From positions 620,001 through 684,000 of the forward strand of contig JADKGX010000002.1 of assembly GCA_016722065.1 (NCBI GenBank): a stretch of 64,000 bases of DNA. Reading direction: 5' to 3'. The translations under genes and the position numbers were made by a program. Shown one piece after another: positions 7,454 through 17,064 of this stretch (the first letter of the stretch is position 1; every line of letters begins with the position of its first letter). Below the pieces are notes generated by a model. That model saw only the letters and a list, made by a program, of their open reading frames with translations, ran no database searches and was not told the DNA's origin. The DNA comes from Planctomycetota bacterium. GTDB lineage: Bacteria; Planctomycetota; UBA8742; UBA2392.

Positions 7454-9082
7454 ATGCGTAGACTGATGATGAAATCCACATTCTTGCTGTTCGGGGCGTG
7501 CCTTGGCTTGTTCCTGGCCGCCTGCCAAACGACGGAGACGCCGACTGGCGGGTTTCAATCGAACCCGTTTACCAATGCCGGTGAAAGCCAGAAAACACCC
7601 CCCGGCAAGCGGGTGGCGGATCTGCTTCAGGAAGCCAAGCAACAGTACGACGACCGCCAGTTCGCCATGAGCTTTCGGTACGGCGAACAGGCCGAACGCC
7701 TGATCAAGGAAAACAAATTTTCAGTCGAGGACGAAGCAACCGCCGTTGCCATCCAGGGCTATTGCCTGTTGCAGATGGGCATGCTGGACGACTACGCAGT
7801 TGACACCTTTGGCGTGCAAGCTGGCGCGATGCGCAAGTTCAACCGGGTGCTGGAGATTTCACCCACCAGTTTCCGGGCGCGGCTGGGCATGGCACTGCTG
7901 CTGTTTCGTCGCCACGGTGAAAGCATTCGCAAATCAGAAAGCCTGGACCAGGGCGTCATCTGGCTGGAACAGATTCGCGAAGACGCCAAGCGGGCCCTGC
8001 AGGGCGGCAAAGATGCCCCGGTGCGCCTGCGCGAGGCCAGCCGCAAGTACGCCATCCTTGTCAGCAACCGCGACAAATTGGTCAAGCTGGGTTACATCTT
8101 TCGTGACCCCAGCACGCAGCCGATGGACGAAAAGGGCAAGCGCGCCGAAGCCCCCTGGCTGGGCAGCTTGACCCCCGAACAAGAAGAGCTGGCAGTCAAG
8201 GACATTGCCTGGGCATTCGAAGACGCCGAAGCCGGCGCCAAGGTAACGGCCAAGGACCGCACCAAAGCGCTGGATGCGATTGCCGATATGGCCGACAGTT
8301 GGCGCAAGGTTCGCAGCTACTGGCGCCTGGCCGCGTTGAAAGACCTGCAATCTGCGCGTGACCGCTTTCTGCAGATCCGCAAGGACTCACCCAACTACTT
8401 CTGGGTCGATCGTGACCTGACGTTTGTGTACCAGTGCCTGGGCGGATTTTTTCTGGACGTCGGGCTGGAACAGGCGCGCCTGCAATCGATTGCTTCAGGC
8501 AACATGGACGACAACCTGGAAAAAGATGCTCGCCGCATTTACACCAGCAAGGCATTCACCAGCTGGGAAAAAGAGCAGTCGCGCAAGAACTACCTGGACG
8601 CCAAGGAGTTCACCGTCAGCTTCATTCGCGCCCACCGCAAGTTCGAAGAAATGCGCATCGCGCGCAAAGAGGAAGCAAACTACGACGACTTGAACGCCAA
8701 CCCGTTCCTGGTTGACCTGGTGCAACGTTACCGCCAGACCATGGACCAGCTGATTGCCGAAGAACGCGGCATGCGCGCCCAAATGATCCTGGAGGCCGCA
8801 GCGCTTTGCATTGACCCGATCTTTCAGATCAACGACACCGAACTGGCCCTGAACTTTGCGGACCAGTTGAAGTCACTGGCGCCAAACAACCCGATTCATT
8901 ACTTCGTGCGCGCCACGGCGCATTACACGTCCAAGGACTTTGCTTCGGCACGGGATTCCTACAACGCATTCCTCAAGGACAGTTCGATCGTTAACGGGGC
9001 ACAGCGCGACATCTCCAGGCAGCGTATCTTGGAGTGCAACGAGGAACTCAAGCGCTCTGGCGGCGCTGGCGGCAAAGAGTAG
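7454..9082 (+). CDS. Large helical (TPR-like) lipoprotein
   Basis: The 542-residue product begins MRRLMMKSTFLLFGACLG and reaches a lipobox LFLAAC, so it is an envelope lipoprotein. The rest is almost wholly alpha-helical, with TPR-like stretches: LLQEAKQQYDDRQFAMSFRYGEQAERL near the start and HYFVRATAHYTSKDFASARDSYNAFLKD near the end. This suggests a scaffold or assembly role. ATGs at 7454, 7466 and 7469 are all possible; the first supplies the basic n-region. There is no close neighbour in an operon. The exact function is not recognisable. Confidence 0.75.
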   Translation: MRRLMMKSTFLLFGACLGLFLAACQTTETPTGGFQSNPFTNAGESQKTPPGKRVADLLQEAKQQYDDRQFAMSFRYGEQAERLIKENKFSVEDEATAVAIQGYCLLQMGMLDDYAVDTFGVQAGAMRKFNRVLEISPTSFRARLGMALLLFRRHGESIRKSESLDQGVIWLEQIREDAKRALQGGKDAPVRLREASRKYAILVSNRDKLVKLGYIFRDPSTQPMDEKGKRAEAPWLGSLTPEQEELAVKDIAWAFEDAEAGAKVTAKDRTKALDAIADMADSWRKVRSYWRLAALKDLQSARDRFLQIRKDSPNYFWVDRDLTFVYQCLGGFFLDVGLEQARLQSIASGNMDDNLEKDARRIYTSKAFTSWEKEQSRKNYLDAKEFTVSFIRAHRKFEEMRIARKEEANYDDLNANPFLVDLVQRYRQTMDQLIAEERGMRAQMILEAAALCIDPIFQINDTELALNFADQLKSLAPNNPIHYFVRATAHYTSKDFASARDSYNAFLKDSSIVNGAQRDISRQRILECNEELKRSGGAGGKE

Positions 9083-9185
9083 CGCACATGACTTCATCCA
9101 CAGGCGCGGCTTCGGTCGCGCCTGTTTTCATGGCCGGGGCGGTTCGGCTTCCGCCAATCATCCAACCCTGCTATGTTTGCGCTTC

Positions 9186-10385
9186 ATGGAGAAAGTGGTT
9201 CTGGCCTACTCTGGCGGCGTGGACACAACAGCCGCCCTTCACTGGCTCAAGCGCGTGCGCGGCCTGAAGGTAGTTGCACTGGCCTTGAACCTCGGGCAGG
9301 GCGGCGATTTTGACGAAGTAGCCGAGCGCGCCATTGAAGCAGGCGCCGATTCCGTGCACGCCCTGGACCGCCGCCGAACCTTCGTGAAGCAGTACTGCTT
9401 CAAAGCCCTGAAGGCTTCCGCGCGCTATGAAGGTGCCTATTACCTTTCTGCGGCGCTATCACGCCCGCTGATTGCCACTGAGTTGGTTTCGATGGCACGC
9501 GAGGAAGGTGCACGGCTTGTCGCCCACGGCGCCCCGCCCAAAGGCAACGACCAGTTCCGCTTTGAGTGTGCGGTCGTGGCCCTGGACCCGGAGATTCGCA
9601 CGATTGCCCCCATGCGCGAATGGGAAATGAAGTCACGCGAGGAAGTGCTGGCGTATCTCAAGAAACACAACCTGCCGCTGCGCGGTGTAAGCGAAGCCAC
9701 CTACAGCAGCGACCGCAACCTTTGGGGCGTGCGCAGCAGCGCCGGCGAACTTGAAGACCCAAACCAGCCGGCACCAGAGCACGTTTACCAGATCACCACA
9801 GACCCGCACGCCGGCCCCGACAAACCCGAAGAAGTCGAGATCCGTTTTCTGCAGGGTGAACCTGTAGCCCTCAATGGAAAAAAGCTGGAGGCCGTCGAGC
9901 TGGTAGAGGAATTGCAGCGTGTCGCCGGCCGCCACGGTATTGGCCGTTTTGACACGATTGAGGATCGCATTTTGGGTTTCAAAAGCCGTGAGGTGTATGA
10001 GGCCCCAGCGGCGCATTTGCTGCACTTTGCGCACGACGAACTGGAGAAGTTGACGCTGGATCACGAATTCATTGAAATCAAACCGCTGCTGGCACAGCGA
10101 TATGCCGCGCTGGTCTATGACAGCCAATGGTTCACCAAGCTGCGCGAAAGCCTGGATGCCTTCTTTCGCGAGTGCCAGGAGTACGTCACCGGCACGATTC
10201 GACTCTCGCTTTACAAGGGCAGCATCCAGGTGCTGGGGCGCCACAGCGAGTTCAGCATTTATGACCGTGAGGCCTCCACACGCCACGCCAAGGGGGGCAT
10301 TCCCGCCGAAAGTGTGGCTGGTTACCTCGACTTGCGCCGCCTGAACCAGATGACTCATGCTTTCAAGCAGCGGCCCAAGCTTTAG
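9186..10385 (+). CDS. argG: Argininosuccinate synthase
   Basis: The 399-residue protein is ArgG, which ligates citrulline and aspartate with ATP in arginine biosynthesis. The ATP-pyrophosphatase P-loop VVLAYSGGVDTT is at residues 3-14. It is followed by VAHGAPPKGNDQFRFE, the YSSDRNLWGVRSSAGELEDP segment (about 175-194) and HGIGRFDTIEDRILGFKSRE near residue 260. Length and motif order match the family. The ATG at 9186 aligns with the usual ArgG N-terminus; the frame is open further upstream without similarity. It stands alone, and its stop is 4 bp from the convergent DUF58 gene. Confidence 0.97.
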   Translation: MEKVVLAYSGGVDTTAALHWLKRVRGLKVVALALNLGQGGDFDEVAERAIEAGADSVHALDRRRTFVKQYCFKALKASARYEGAYYLSAALSRPLIATELVSMAREEGARLVAHGAPPKGNDQFRFECAVVALDPEIRTIAPMREWEMKSREEVLAYLKKHNLPLRGVSEATYSSDRNLWGVRSSAGELEDPNQPAPEHVYQITTDPHAGPDKPEEVEIRFLQGEPVALNGKKLEAVELVEELQRVAGRHGIGRFDTIEDRILGFKSREVYEAPAAHLLHFAHDELEKLTLDHEFIEIKPLLAQRYAALVYDSQWFTKLRESLDAFFRECQEYVTGTIRLSLYKGSIQVLGRHSEFSIYDREASTRHAKGGIPAESVAGYLDLRRLNQMTHAFKQRPKL

Positions 10386-10389
10386 GGCA

Positions 10390-11274
10390 CTAGGTAATCA
10401 GGCCGCCTGCTGCCAGGGCGCGGAACAGCTCGGGCCCGATTTCGGCGGCGCTGCTGATTTCCAGCAACACAACCCCGCTTTGGCGGCAGAACTCGACCCA
10501 GTCGCGTCGAAAGGCAGCGATCATTTCGGCGTAGCGCTTCAGCGTGCCGCGATCGACCGTCAGTGCGCTTTCGGTGCCGGATTCCGCGTCAATGAACGTG
10601 AACTCGCCACGCAGCGAAGGGTCCGTTTCTTCGGGTGCCAGCACCAGAATCAGGTACACATCTGTGCCCGCAGCACGGCAGGCCCGCAGGGCCCCGCGCA
10701 GGTCGTCTCGATCATAGCCATCAGTCAGCACGGCCAGTGATCGACGCCGTGGCCCCTGCAGGGCACTGCGCCGCAGCGTTTCGGCCAGCGCGCCTTTGCC
10801 GTCGGGCACCAGCGCGTCCAGCACACGAAAGATTCGCCGCAGGTCATTGCGCGCAGCCATGCGCACGGTTTCCAGGGGCTTTTCGCTGGCAATGCGCCAC
10901 AGTGTGGGAATGCCCTTAAGCAGCGCAATCTGTGTCAGGCAGCAGCCTACCCGCGCGGCAGTTACGTATTTGCTGGGCTGCGAAAACTCCATGCTGGCCG
11001 AAGCATCCAGCACAATCTCCAGCGGCAGGGTTTCCTCGGCTGCGTAAAGGCGTATCAGAAGCGTGTCCAGGCGCGCCAGGGCGTGCCAGTCCAGACGGCG
11101 CAGGTCGTCGCCAAACACGTACTGCCGGTGGTCGGCGTATTCGGCGCTGCTGCCCTTGCGCCGCGACCGCTTTTCACCACGCAAACCAGAAGACGTGAGC
11201 GTGCGTACGGCCAGCTCAAACCGCGAAAGCGATTCCAGCAGCGAACCGGTGAAAATATCTGACACCTTGTCCAT
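10390..11274 (-). CDS. DUF58 domain protein (vWA-like)
   Basis: The 294-residue protein has the DUF58 core: RKGSSAEYADHRQYVFGDDLRRLDW, where the Y.pGDd.R.iDW signature is clear, then a von Willebrand A-like fold with a degenerate MIDAS (VLDASASM, LAVLTDGYDRDD). DUF58 proteins usually pair with MoxR AAA ATPases in chaperone-like complexes, but no MoxR gene is next to it. It is the last gene of a minus-strand operon and starts 3 nt after the rlmN stop. Its cellular role is not established. Confidence 0.88.
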   Translation of the reverse strand: MDKVSDIFTGSLLESLSRFELAVRTLTSSGLRGEKRSRRKGSSAEYADHRQYVFGDDLRRLDWHALARLDTLLIRLYAAEETLPLEIVLDASASMEFSQPSKYVTAARVGCCLTQIALLKGIPTLWRIASEKPLETVRMAARNDLRRIFRVLDALVPDGKGALAETLRRSALQGPRRRSLAVLTDGYDRDDLRGALRACRAAGTDVYLILVLAPEETDPSLRGEFTFIDAESGTESALTVDRGTLKRYAEMIAAFRRDWVEFCRQSGVVLLEISSAAEIGPELFRALAAGGLIT

Positions 11275-11277
11275 GCG

Positions 11278-12387
11278 TCAGCCAAGGCCGCCTTCCAGTT
11301 GAAGCCGAAGCTGCCCGCAAGCTGCCTGCACCCGGCGCCCGCGTTTGCGACGCACGTGCACGTTGACCCCGGCCTGGCGCAGGATGTCGGTAAACTCTTG
11401 CACCGCCTGCACGGAGGGCTCCTTCAATCCGCTGCCCTCGACCGGGTTCATCGGTATCAGGTTCACGTTGCCCCCGGGAAAGCCGAACAGAAGTGCCGCC
11501 AGCCGGTGGGCGTCGCCGGGCGAATCGTTTTCTTCGCCCACCAGTGTGTACTCAAAGGTCACCTCGCGGCGACTTGTCTTGTAGTAATAGGCCGCTGCGT
11601 CAATGATAGCCTTGAGGCCGGTGGCTTTGTTGGTGGGAATCAAGCGCGTGCGCTGTTCGTCGGTCGTGGCGTGCAGGCTGACCGCCAAGTTGAACTGGTA
11701 ACCCTGGTTGGCAAGTTCGGAAATGCGGTCGGGCAGGCCCACGGTGCTTACCGTGACGCGCCGGGCGCCAAACCGGAACCCCCAGGGTGCATTGAGTGTT
11801 TCCAGTGCACTCATCAGGTTGTCGAAGTTGTGCAGTGGTTCGCCCATTCCCATCACGACTACGTTGGTCAGCCACTTCGGCTGCTCGCCGGGGGCTGCTT
11901 CTGCTGCCAGCAGCGCGGCCACATGAAAGAACTGCTCCAGTATCTCGCCGGGCGTCAGATGCCGCTTCAACCCCAGCTTTCCTGAGGCACAGAACCGGCA
12001 GCCCATGGCGCAACCGGCCTGGGTCGAAACACAAATCGTGAACCGGTCCCAGGTGCCTGTCGCGTCTTGCCGACTGTGTTCGCGCATCAACACGCACTCA
12101 ATCACCAGGCCGTCGTTCAGGCGGATGCCCAGTTTGGTTGTGCCTTCACCACTTTGCTGGGTAGCAATCACCTGTGACGTCATGGCGCAAAAGTTGTCCG
12201 CCAGCTTGCGCCGCATTTCCAGCGGCAGGTTGGTCATGGCTGCTACGTCTGCCACCCGTCTGCCGTACAGCCACTGGGCCAACTGCTTGCCGGCAAAGGC
12301 CTTGCCGCCTGCTTCGATAGCTGCCTTGGCCAACTGATCGGGGTTGAGGCCGATCAATGACGTTCTGGTTTCGGAACCTGCTGCCAT
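11278..12387 (-). CDS. rlmN: Dual-specificity 23S rRNA/tRNA adenine-C2 methyltransferase RlmN
   Basis: The 369-residue radical-SAM enzyme methylates C2 of A2503 in 23S rRNA and A37 in some tRNAs. The iron-sulfur binding CxxxCxxC is in AGCAMGCRFCASG (about residue 130). MGMGEPLHN, VTVSTVGLP, NLAVSLHA and the C-terminal region with the second catalytic Cys (QAACGQL, about residue 358) are all present. The length fits RlmN. It lies 9 nt downstream of rsmD, so two rRNA methyltransferases are co-transcribed. Confidence 0.97.
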   Translation of the reverse strand: MAAGSETRTSLIGLNPDQLAKAAIEAGGKAFAGKQLAQWLYGRRVADVAAMTNLPLEMRRKLADNFCAMTSQVIATQQSGEGTTKLGIRLNDGLVIECVLMREHSRQDATGTWDRFTICVSTQAGCAMGCRFCASGKLGLKRHLTPGEILEQFFHVAALLAAEAAPGEQPKWLTNVVVMGMGEPLHNFDNLMSALETLNAPWGFRFGARRVTVSTVGLPDRISELANQGYQFNLAVSLHATTDEQRTRLIPTNKATGLKAIIDAAAYYYKTSRREVTFEYTLVGEENDSPGDAHRLAALLFGFPGGNVNLIPMNPVEGSGLKEPSVQAVQEFTDILRQAGVNVHVRRKRGRRVQAACGQLRLQLEGGLG

Positions 12388-12396
12388 GAAGGCATC

Positions 12397-12999
12397 CTAG
12401 AGGCGAAGCAAAGAAAAGGCGACGCTGCCGTACTGACGCTGATCGGCCACACGCAAGGCGCCAAGTTCAGGCAGCGGCATGCCGCCGGGGTGGCCAAACA
12501 CCAGCGTCGTTTCGAAATTCACCAGTGATGTATCCGGCAGCGCGCGAAGCCAGGGCCAGAAGTCGCTGCCAGCGTCGATTGCCATGGCGTGGGGCGGGTC
12601 AAGAAACACCAGCGCCGCGGGCACGTGTTCGTGTTTGCCGCCCGGGCGGATCACCGCAAAGGCGCTGCCGCCAATCACGCTGCATTGGTCCAGCACACCA
12701 AGCCCGGTGATATTCTGCTGCACAATCTGGGCGTGGCGCTTGTCGCGCTCAATGAACACCACGTGATCGGCGCCGCGCGAAAGCGCCTCCAGGCCCAGCA
12801 AACCCGAACCCGCAAAACAGTCCCACACGTTTCCTGAGACATCGTTTCCCAGCATGTTGAACAGGGCCTGGCGCGTGCGCGACAGCATGGGCCGAACCCC
12901 GCCAGTCTGGGGCACCTGTACCGTACGTCCGCGCAGCAGGCCGGCGGTTATGCGGGGGGCTGCGCCTTCTGACGCGGGCTTGGCACCGCGGCGGTTCAT
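12397..12999 (-). CDS. rsmD: 16S rRNA (guanine966-N2)-methyltransferase RsmD
   Basis: The 200-residue protein begins with the RsmD-specific ITAGLLRGRTVQVP and RPMLSRTRQALFNML segments. The SAM-binding WDCFAGSGLLGLEALSRGA follows, and then the catalytic N-methylase motif VFLDPPHA (about residue 135). It modifies G966 in helix 31 of 16S rRNA during 30S assembly. Its ATG overlaps the stop of the upstream AsmA-like gene (ATGA), indicating translational coupling. Confidence 0.94.
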   Translation of the reverse strand: MNRRGAKPASEGAAPRITAGLLRGRTVQVPQTGGVRPMLSRTRQALFNMLGNDVSGNVWDCFAGSGLLGLEALSRGADHVVFIERDKRHAQIVQQNITGLGVLDQCSVIGGSAFAVIRPGGKHEHVPAALVFLDPPHAMAIDAGSDFWPWLRALPDTSLVNFETTLVFGHPGGMPLPELGALRVADQRQYGSVAFSLLRL

Positions 13000-15900
13000 G
13001 GCCCCCTCGGCCTGCGCGGGAATTGTTCCTGAAGCTGCTGCAGATCCTCCGTGGACAGGCTGAATGCCTCCACCTTGGGCGCATTGAGAGTACCCGTGAC
13101 ATACAGCGGAAACAGAATCTGCTTGAGAATATCCAGCACCTGCTGCACCAGCGGAAGCGGAATGGGCGACCGTGGCGCGATAGTAAAGAACAGCTTCATG
13201 CGCATTTCCGCGGAGTCATAGGCGATGTAGTTGGAATCATCGCCCCCGAAGTTCTCCACGCGCGCGGCATCGCTGACAAAGTCCATTTCGCGAATTGTGA
13301 TGCGGTCTGGCCCCAGCCAGAAGTACACGTGGCCTTCGTCAAAGTTCTGTTCGCCACCTGCAATGCGAAAGATTGCGTTGAACAGCGGCACCGCTGCCAG
13401 TTTGCATTCGCGTTCCTTGGCCCGCACTTTGGGGTCCGGGTGCTGCGAGTTGCGGTTAATGGCGCCAATATCAATGCGGCCGCGGCCAATCTGGCCGTCG
13501 TTGTTGATTTGCGAATGAAAGCGAATCTCCGCGTCCATGGCACCCGCCAGATCCTTGGTGCCAAAGGCGGTGCTGCCAAGCTGGCTCAAATCAGCGCGGC
13601 GTACTGCCAGTTCGCCACTGTAATCGGCGCCTTCCATGCCAAAGCGTCCTTCCAGCCAGCCGTCGTAGAACCGGCCGCGAAGGTTGGGAAACTCCAGCCT
13701 GTCCCCAAAAAACTGCATGTTGGATTTGACGTCACTGAAGCGGGCCTTCTTGAAAAACACTTCCTGAATCCAGGCGGTGCCGTTGCTGCGGGTCAGGCCG
13801 CCCTCACGCACGCCCTCGTAGTCAAAGCGCGCGGTCATGTCGTCAAAGTGCAACCCCAGTTCCAGGTCGGTCTTGAACACATCCACGCTGACCTGATAGC
13901 GCATGAACTCGCCCTTGCCTGACATCTCCATGTCAATGTCAAACTCGCCCTTGGGGTTCATGCGGTTGAACAGTCCGCGCAGAACTTCCGGCAGGGCCCG
14001 GCGCAGGTTGGGCGTTTCGTGAAAGCTCAACTCACGGGCACTGACCTGCACGGTCCAGCCCGTGGCCTCGGAGTACCCGGCATTGTGCAGCGTAAAGCGG
14101 CCTTTTTCCGCGCGCCCCGTGACGTTGCGCAACGAAACATCCGATCCATCGACAACAACTGTTCCGTACAAGCCGTCCAGCGCATAGGGGAAAAGCACGT
14201 AGTTCACGCTGGTTCCCTCTAGCATGACTTCGACCCGCCAGTCAAACGACCCGTCGGGTCGGGTCACGACACGGCCATCGACACCAATCGTGCCCTTCAC
14301 CCGCAGGTCTTCCACAAACGCAATCAGCGTGGGCTTTTCGGGCTTGCCCTGTTGCAGCATGGGCGTCATGGCGCTCAACAACGATGCGTCCACCGGCACG
14401 TGCTCCGCCTTGACCTGCAGGTCGTAGATCGGGCTGGGCTCTGGTTCCCCCGGTGCTGCCACGGGCACCAGTGCCACACCACTGACCCAGACCCGGCCAC
14501 GATCCAGCGTGTTGGGGTCTTCCGCCCCGCGCCCACCCACGTTTCGCACAACAACATGCACGAGCTTGTCCGTGACCGTGACAAACACTCGGCCGAACAC
14601 GTCCGTCAAGGCATAGGGAAAGGCGTCAAACTGCATGCTGCCGCTGCGGTCGCCGGTGCCGACCAGAAAGGTGATATCCGCCTGCGTGAAATCCGGCTTG
14701 TCAGTACCGCGGCGTCCGGTGATATCCAGGCTGACAAACCCGGTCAGCTTGAACCGGCGCAGCACGGCGCCCACTGCGGGCGGCAACATTTCCTCTAACT
14801 CCGGCTTCAGGGCAAACTCGTCTGACTGCACCTTCAGGCTGGGCACCGCCCCGGCGGAATACTGCAACTCCAGGCTCAAGGGGCTTCCCAACAGCTTTCC
14901 GCGAATGTTGGTCAGGCGCACATGGTTGCCCTTGCTCTTTATCTCAAGCGTTCCGGCGACCTCGCGAAAGCGCATCGGCTCTTTGGCGTCATCAAACCGG
15001 AACTGGGCGGCCACGTTCTTGGCGATCAGGTTGAAGTTGAAAGTCAGTTCATCTGCGCGTGTGGGCTCCATTTCAATCGTCGCACTTTGCACGTCGACTT
15101 TGCCCTGGGGCGCAAACTGGGCCACGACTTCCCGCACATTGGGCGGCAGGCGCTTTTCGAACTCCGTGTTGAAATCCACACCTGAAGATTGCAACGCCAG
15201 CGTCAGCCTGGGGCGCAGGCTTGCAGAATACTGGTCCACATAGGTTGCGTTGATCCAGACACGCTCGGAGGAATTCTCCAATTCGCCAACCAGGCCGGCT
15301 TGTTCCGCTGTCAGCCCTTCGGCGGCGTCCTGGCCCAGGGCGGCAAGTTCGTCGGGCTTGTAGCCACGAACCACATAACGCCCGGGCTGGCCCGGAGACG
15401 ACGTTCCCTCGACTACCCCATAACAGCGATGCAGCGTCACGGGAAAGCCGTCACCATGATTCTCCGGCAGGCCGGTGTAGCTTGCCGTGGCATCGCGAAT
15501 GAACACCCGCCAGTTCAGCTTTTGCTCCACCGTTCGCACACCTTCGGGCGTTCGGCCCTTGGCTTCGCTGTGCAGGGTGAGGTCGAAATTGGCCAGTCCC
15601 AGCGGCGTAAAGGCCCGGCAGATAAACGGCAGAATCGGGTCAACATCCGGAAAGATCAGCCCGCCGAACCAGGTCGGGTTACCTGGCCATTCCGGGTACC
15701 CTTTTTCGGGCGCCATGAACTCGTCGCGCGGGTCAAAGGCTTCCTCAGACCACGGCTCGCCCGATACCCAATCGCGTGAGTTGCCCGGCTGAAGGCGGGC
15801 CGGCAGCAAGGCCCTGCGGAACTTTTCGTCCACCAGCAGGTCAGTCACGGTGACATTCACCGTCAACAGTTCAAACGGCCCCCCCACGTCTTCTACGTTG

Positions 15901-16988
15901 GCACGCACGTTCACGGACGCGCCATCGCGTCGGCCGCGTGCCTCGACCGTAAGGGTGTTATTTCGAATGCGCACGTCAGCACTGGCGTCGTCGACCTTGA
16001 CCGGAAAGCCAACAAAGCAAAGGCTGCCCTCCTGCGCATTGACGGTGGCGTGAAACTGCACCGGCCGGTTGGGCTCAATCTGCACGCCACCTGTAATGTC
16101 CACGGTGGCTGCAATCTGGTATTGGTCGACGGTTCGGCGCACTTCGGGCGCCAGGATCGCCACAAAGGCCGGGTTGACGACAATCGGCGAAGCCGTGCGA
16201 AACTGGATCTGCGCGTGGGTGCCGTCACGCGAAACGTTGCCACCCAGCAGAAAGCGGCCAAATCGCTTGCCGCTGGCGGTGCCGCCCAGTGTGTACTGGT
16301 CGCCAGCTTCTGTGCTTGGCAGCAGGCTCAGGCCCTGCAGGTCAAAGGGGTACCAATCGGACGATTCAGGCAAGGTCTCGGGCTGAACCAGAATGCCGTC
16401 GGCCCGAACCATGATCGTGGCACTTCCGCCTACGACGATTTCGGGCAGGCTTGGCGCAGCGCCGCCGCCCTGGCCGGTCTTGAACAGGTCGGCATCCAGC
16501 CACTCGCCGCGGTTCACGTTGAAGTGAAGCACCAACCCGGCAGGAAAGCGCACCCGGGTAACGGGCAAGGAAGGCAGGCGCTTGAGGTTGTAGCTGAGAT
16601 TGACTTCTGGAATTGTCAGAAAGTCATACTTCAGCGGCGCGCGGTCGGGGTGAAGCGTGGCGCCACCTTTGCGGCTGATACGAACGTTGTAGTAGGTTAT
16701 CTCGCCGTTTCCGGTAACGCCTGGGCCGGAAATGGTTGTGCGATCGCGATCCCAGGTGATCTCGCCCTGTGTGGGGTCCAACAGGCTGGCCGCGACAGTT
16801 TCCAGCAACCGGTTTGCGTTGCCCCGGTTGGCCAGCAAGTTGACAACCACGCCAACGGCCACCAGCAGCAGAAAGAACAGCAGCACCAAGCGAAAGAAAC
16901 TGCGGCGGATGGCACGCCCGACCACCCCAGCCAACAGGGTTCGCAGCCCGGTCTTTGCGCGCGGTTTGACCTTCAGTGCCTCGGCCAT
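12996..16988 (-). CDS. Very large AsmA/TamB-like envelope protein
   Basis: The 1330-residue protein has a basic N-terminus and a single transmembrane helix (residues about 30-52, RLVLLFFLLLVAVGVVV). A very long beta-rich periplasmic part follows. Its repeating pattern of short amphipathic strands, with recurring phrases such as FPYALTDVFGRVFV and FPYALDGLYGTVVV, is typical of AsmA-like repeat proteins that form lipid-transport bridges between the membranes. The C-terminus (FPLYVTGTLNAPKVEAF) resembles the AsmA/DUF3971 end. The ATG at 16988 is preferred to an upstream TTG at 17024. It heads the operon with rsmD, rlmN and DUF58. The family is inferred from architecture. Confidence 0.75.
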   Translation of the reverse strand: MAEALKVKPRAKTGLRTLLAGVVGRAIRRSFFRLVLLFFLLLVAVGVVVNLLANRGNANRLLETVAASLLDPTQGEITWDRDRTTISGPGVTGNGEITYYNVRISRKGGATLHPDRAPLKYDFLTIPEVNLSYNLKRLPSLPVTRVRFPAGLVLHFNVNRGEWLDADLFKTGQGGGAAPSLPEIVVGGSATIMVRADGILVQPETLPESSDWYPFDLQGLSLLPSTEAGDQYTLGGTASGKRFGRFLLGGNVSRDGTHAQIQFRTASPIVVNPAFVAILAPEVRRTVDQYQIAATVDITGGVQIEPNRPVQFHATVNAQEGSLCFVGFPVKVDDASADVRIRNNTLTVEARGRRDGASVNVRANVEDVGGPFELLTVNVTVTDLLVDEKFRRALLPARLQPGNSRDWVSGEPWSEEAFDPRDEFMAPEKGYPEWPGNPTWFGGLIFPDVDPILPFICRAFTPLGLANFDLTLHSEAKGRTPEGVRTVEQKLNWRVFIRDATASYTGLPENHGDGFPVTLHRCYGVVEGTSSPGQPGRYVVRGYKPDELAALGQDAAEGLTAEQAGLVGELENSSERVWINATYVDQYSASLRPRLTLALQSSGVDFNTEFEKRLPPNVREVVAQFAPQGKVDVQSATIEMEPTRADELTFNFNLIAKNVAAQFRFDDAKEPMRFREVAGTLEIKSKGNHVRLTNIRGKLLGSPLSLELQYSAGAVPSLKVQSDEFALKPELEEMLPPAVGAVLRRFKLTGFVSLDITGRRGTDKPDFTQADITFLVGTGDRSGSMQFDAFPYALTDVFGRVFVTVTDKLVHVVVRNVGGRGAEDPNTLDRGRVWVSGVALVPVAAPGEPEPSPIYDLQVKAEHVPVDASLLSAMTPMLQQGKPEKPTLIAFVEDLRVKGTIGVDGRVVTRPDGSFDWRVEVMLEGTSVNYVLFPYALDGLYGTVVVDGSDVSLRNVTGRAEKGRFTLHNAGYSEATGWTVQVSARELSFHETPNLRRALPEVLRGLFNRMNPKGEFDIDMEMSGKGEFMRYQVSVDVFKTDLELGLHFDDMTARFDYEGVREGGLTRSNGTAWIQEVFFKKARFSDVKSNMQFFGDRLEFPNLRGRFYDGWLEGRFGMEGADYSGELAVRRADLSQLGSTAFGTKDLAGAMDAEIRFHSQINNDGQIGRGRIDIGAINRNSQHPDPKVRAKERECKLAAVPLFNAIFRIAGGEQNFDEGHVYFWLGPDRITIREMDFVSDAARVENFGGDDSNYIAYDSAEMRMKLFFTIAPRSPIPLPLVQQVLDILKQILFPLYVTGTLNAPKVEAFSLSTEDLQQLQEQFPRRPRGP

Positions 16989-17064
16989 TGATTGCAGTAT
17001 GCCCGGCAACGCGGGTTGATCCAAGGGCGCTGCAACGGCCCGCCAGCGTCAAGCTAGCAGGCAC

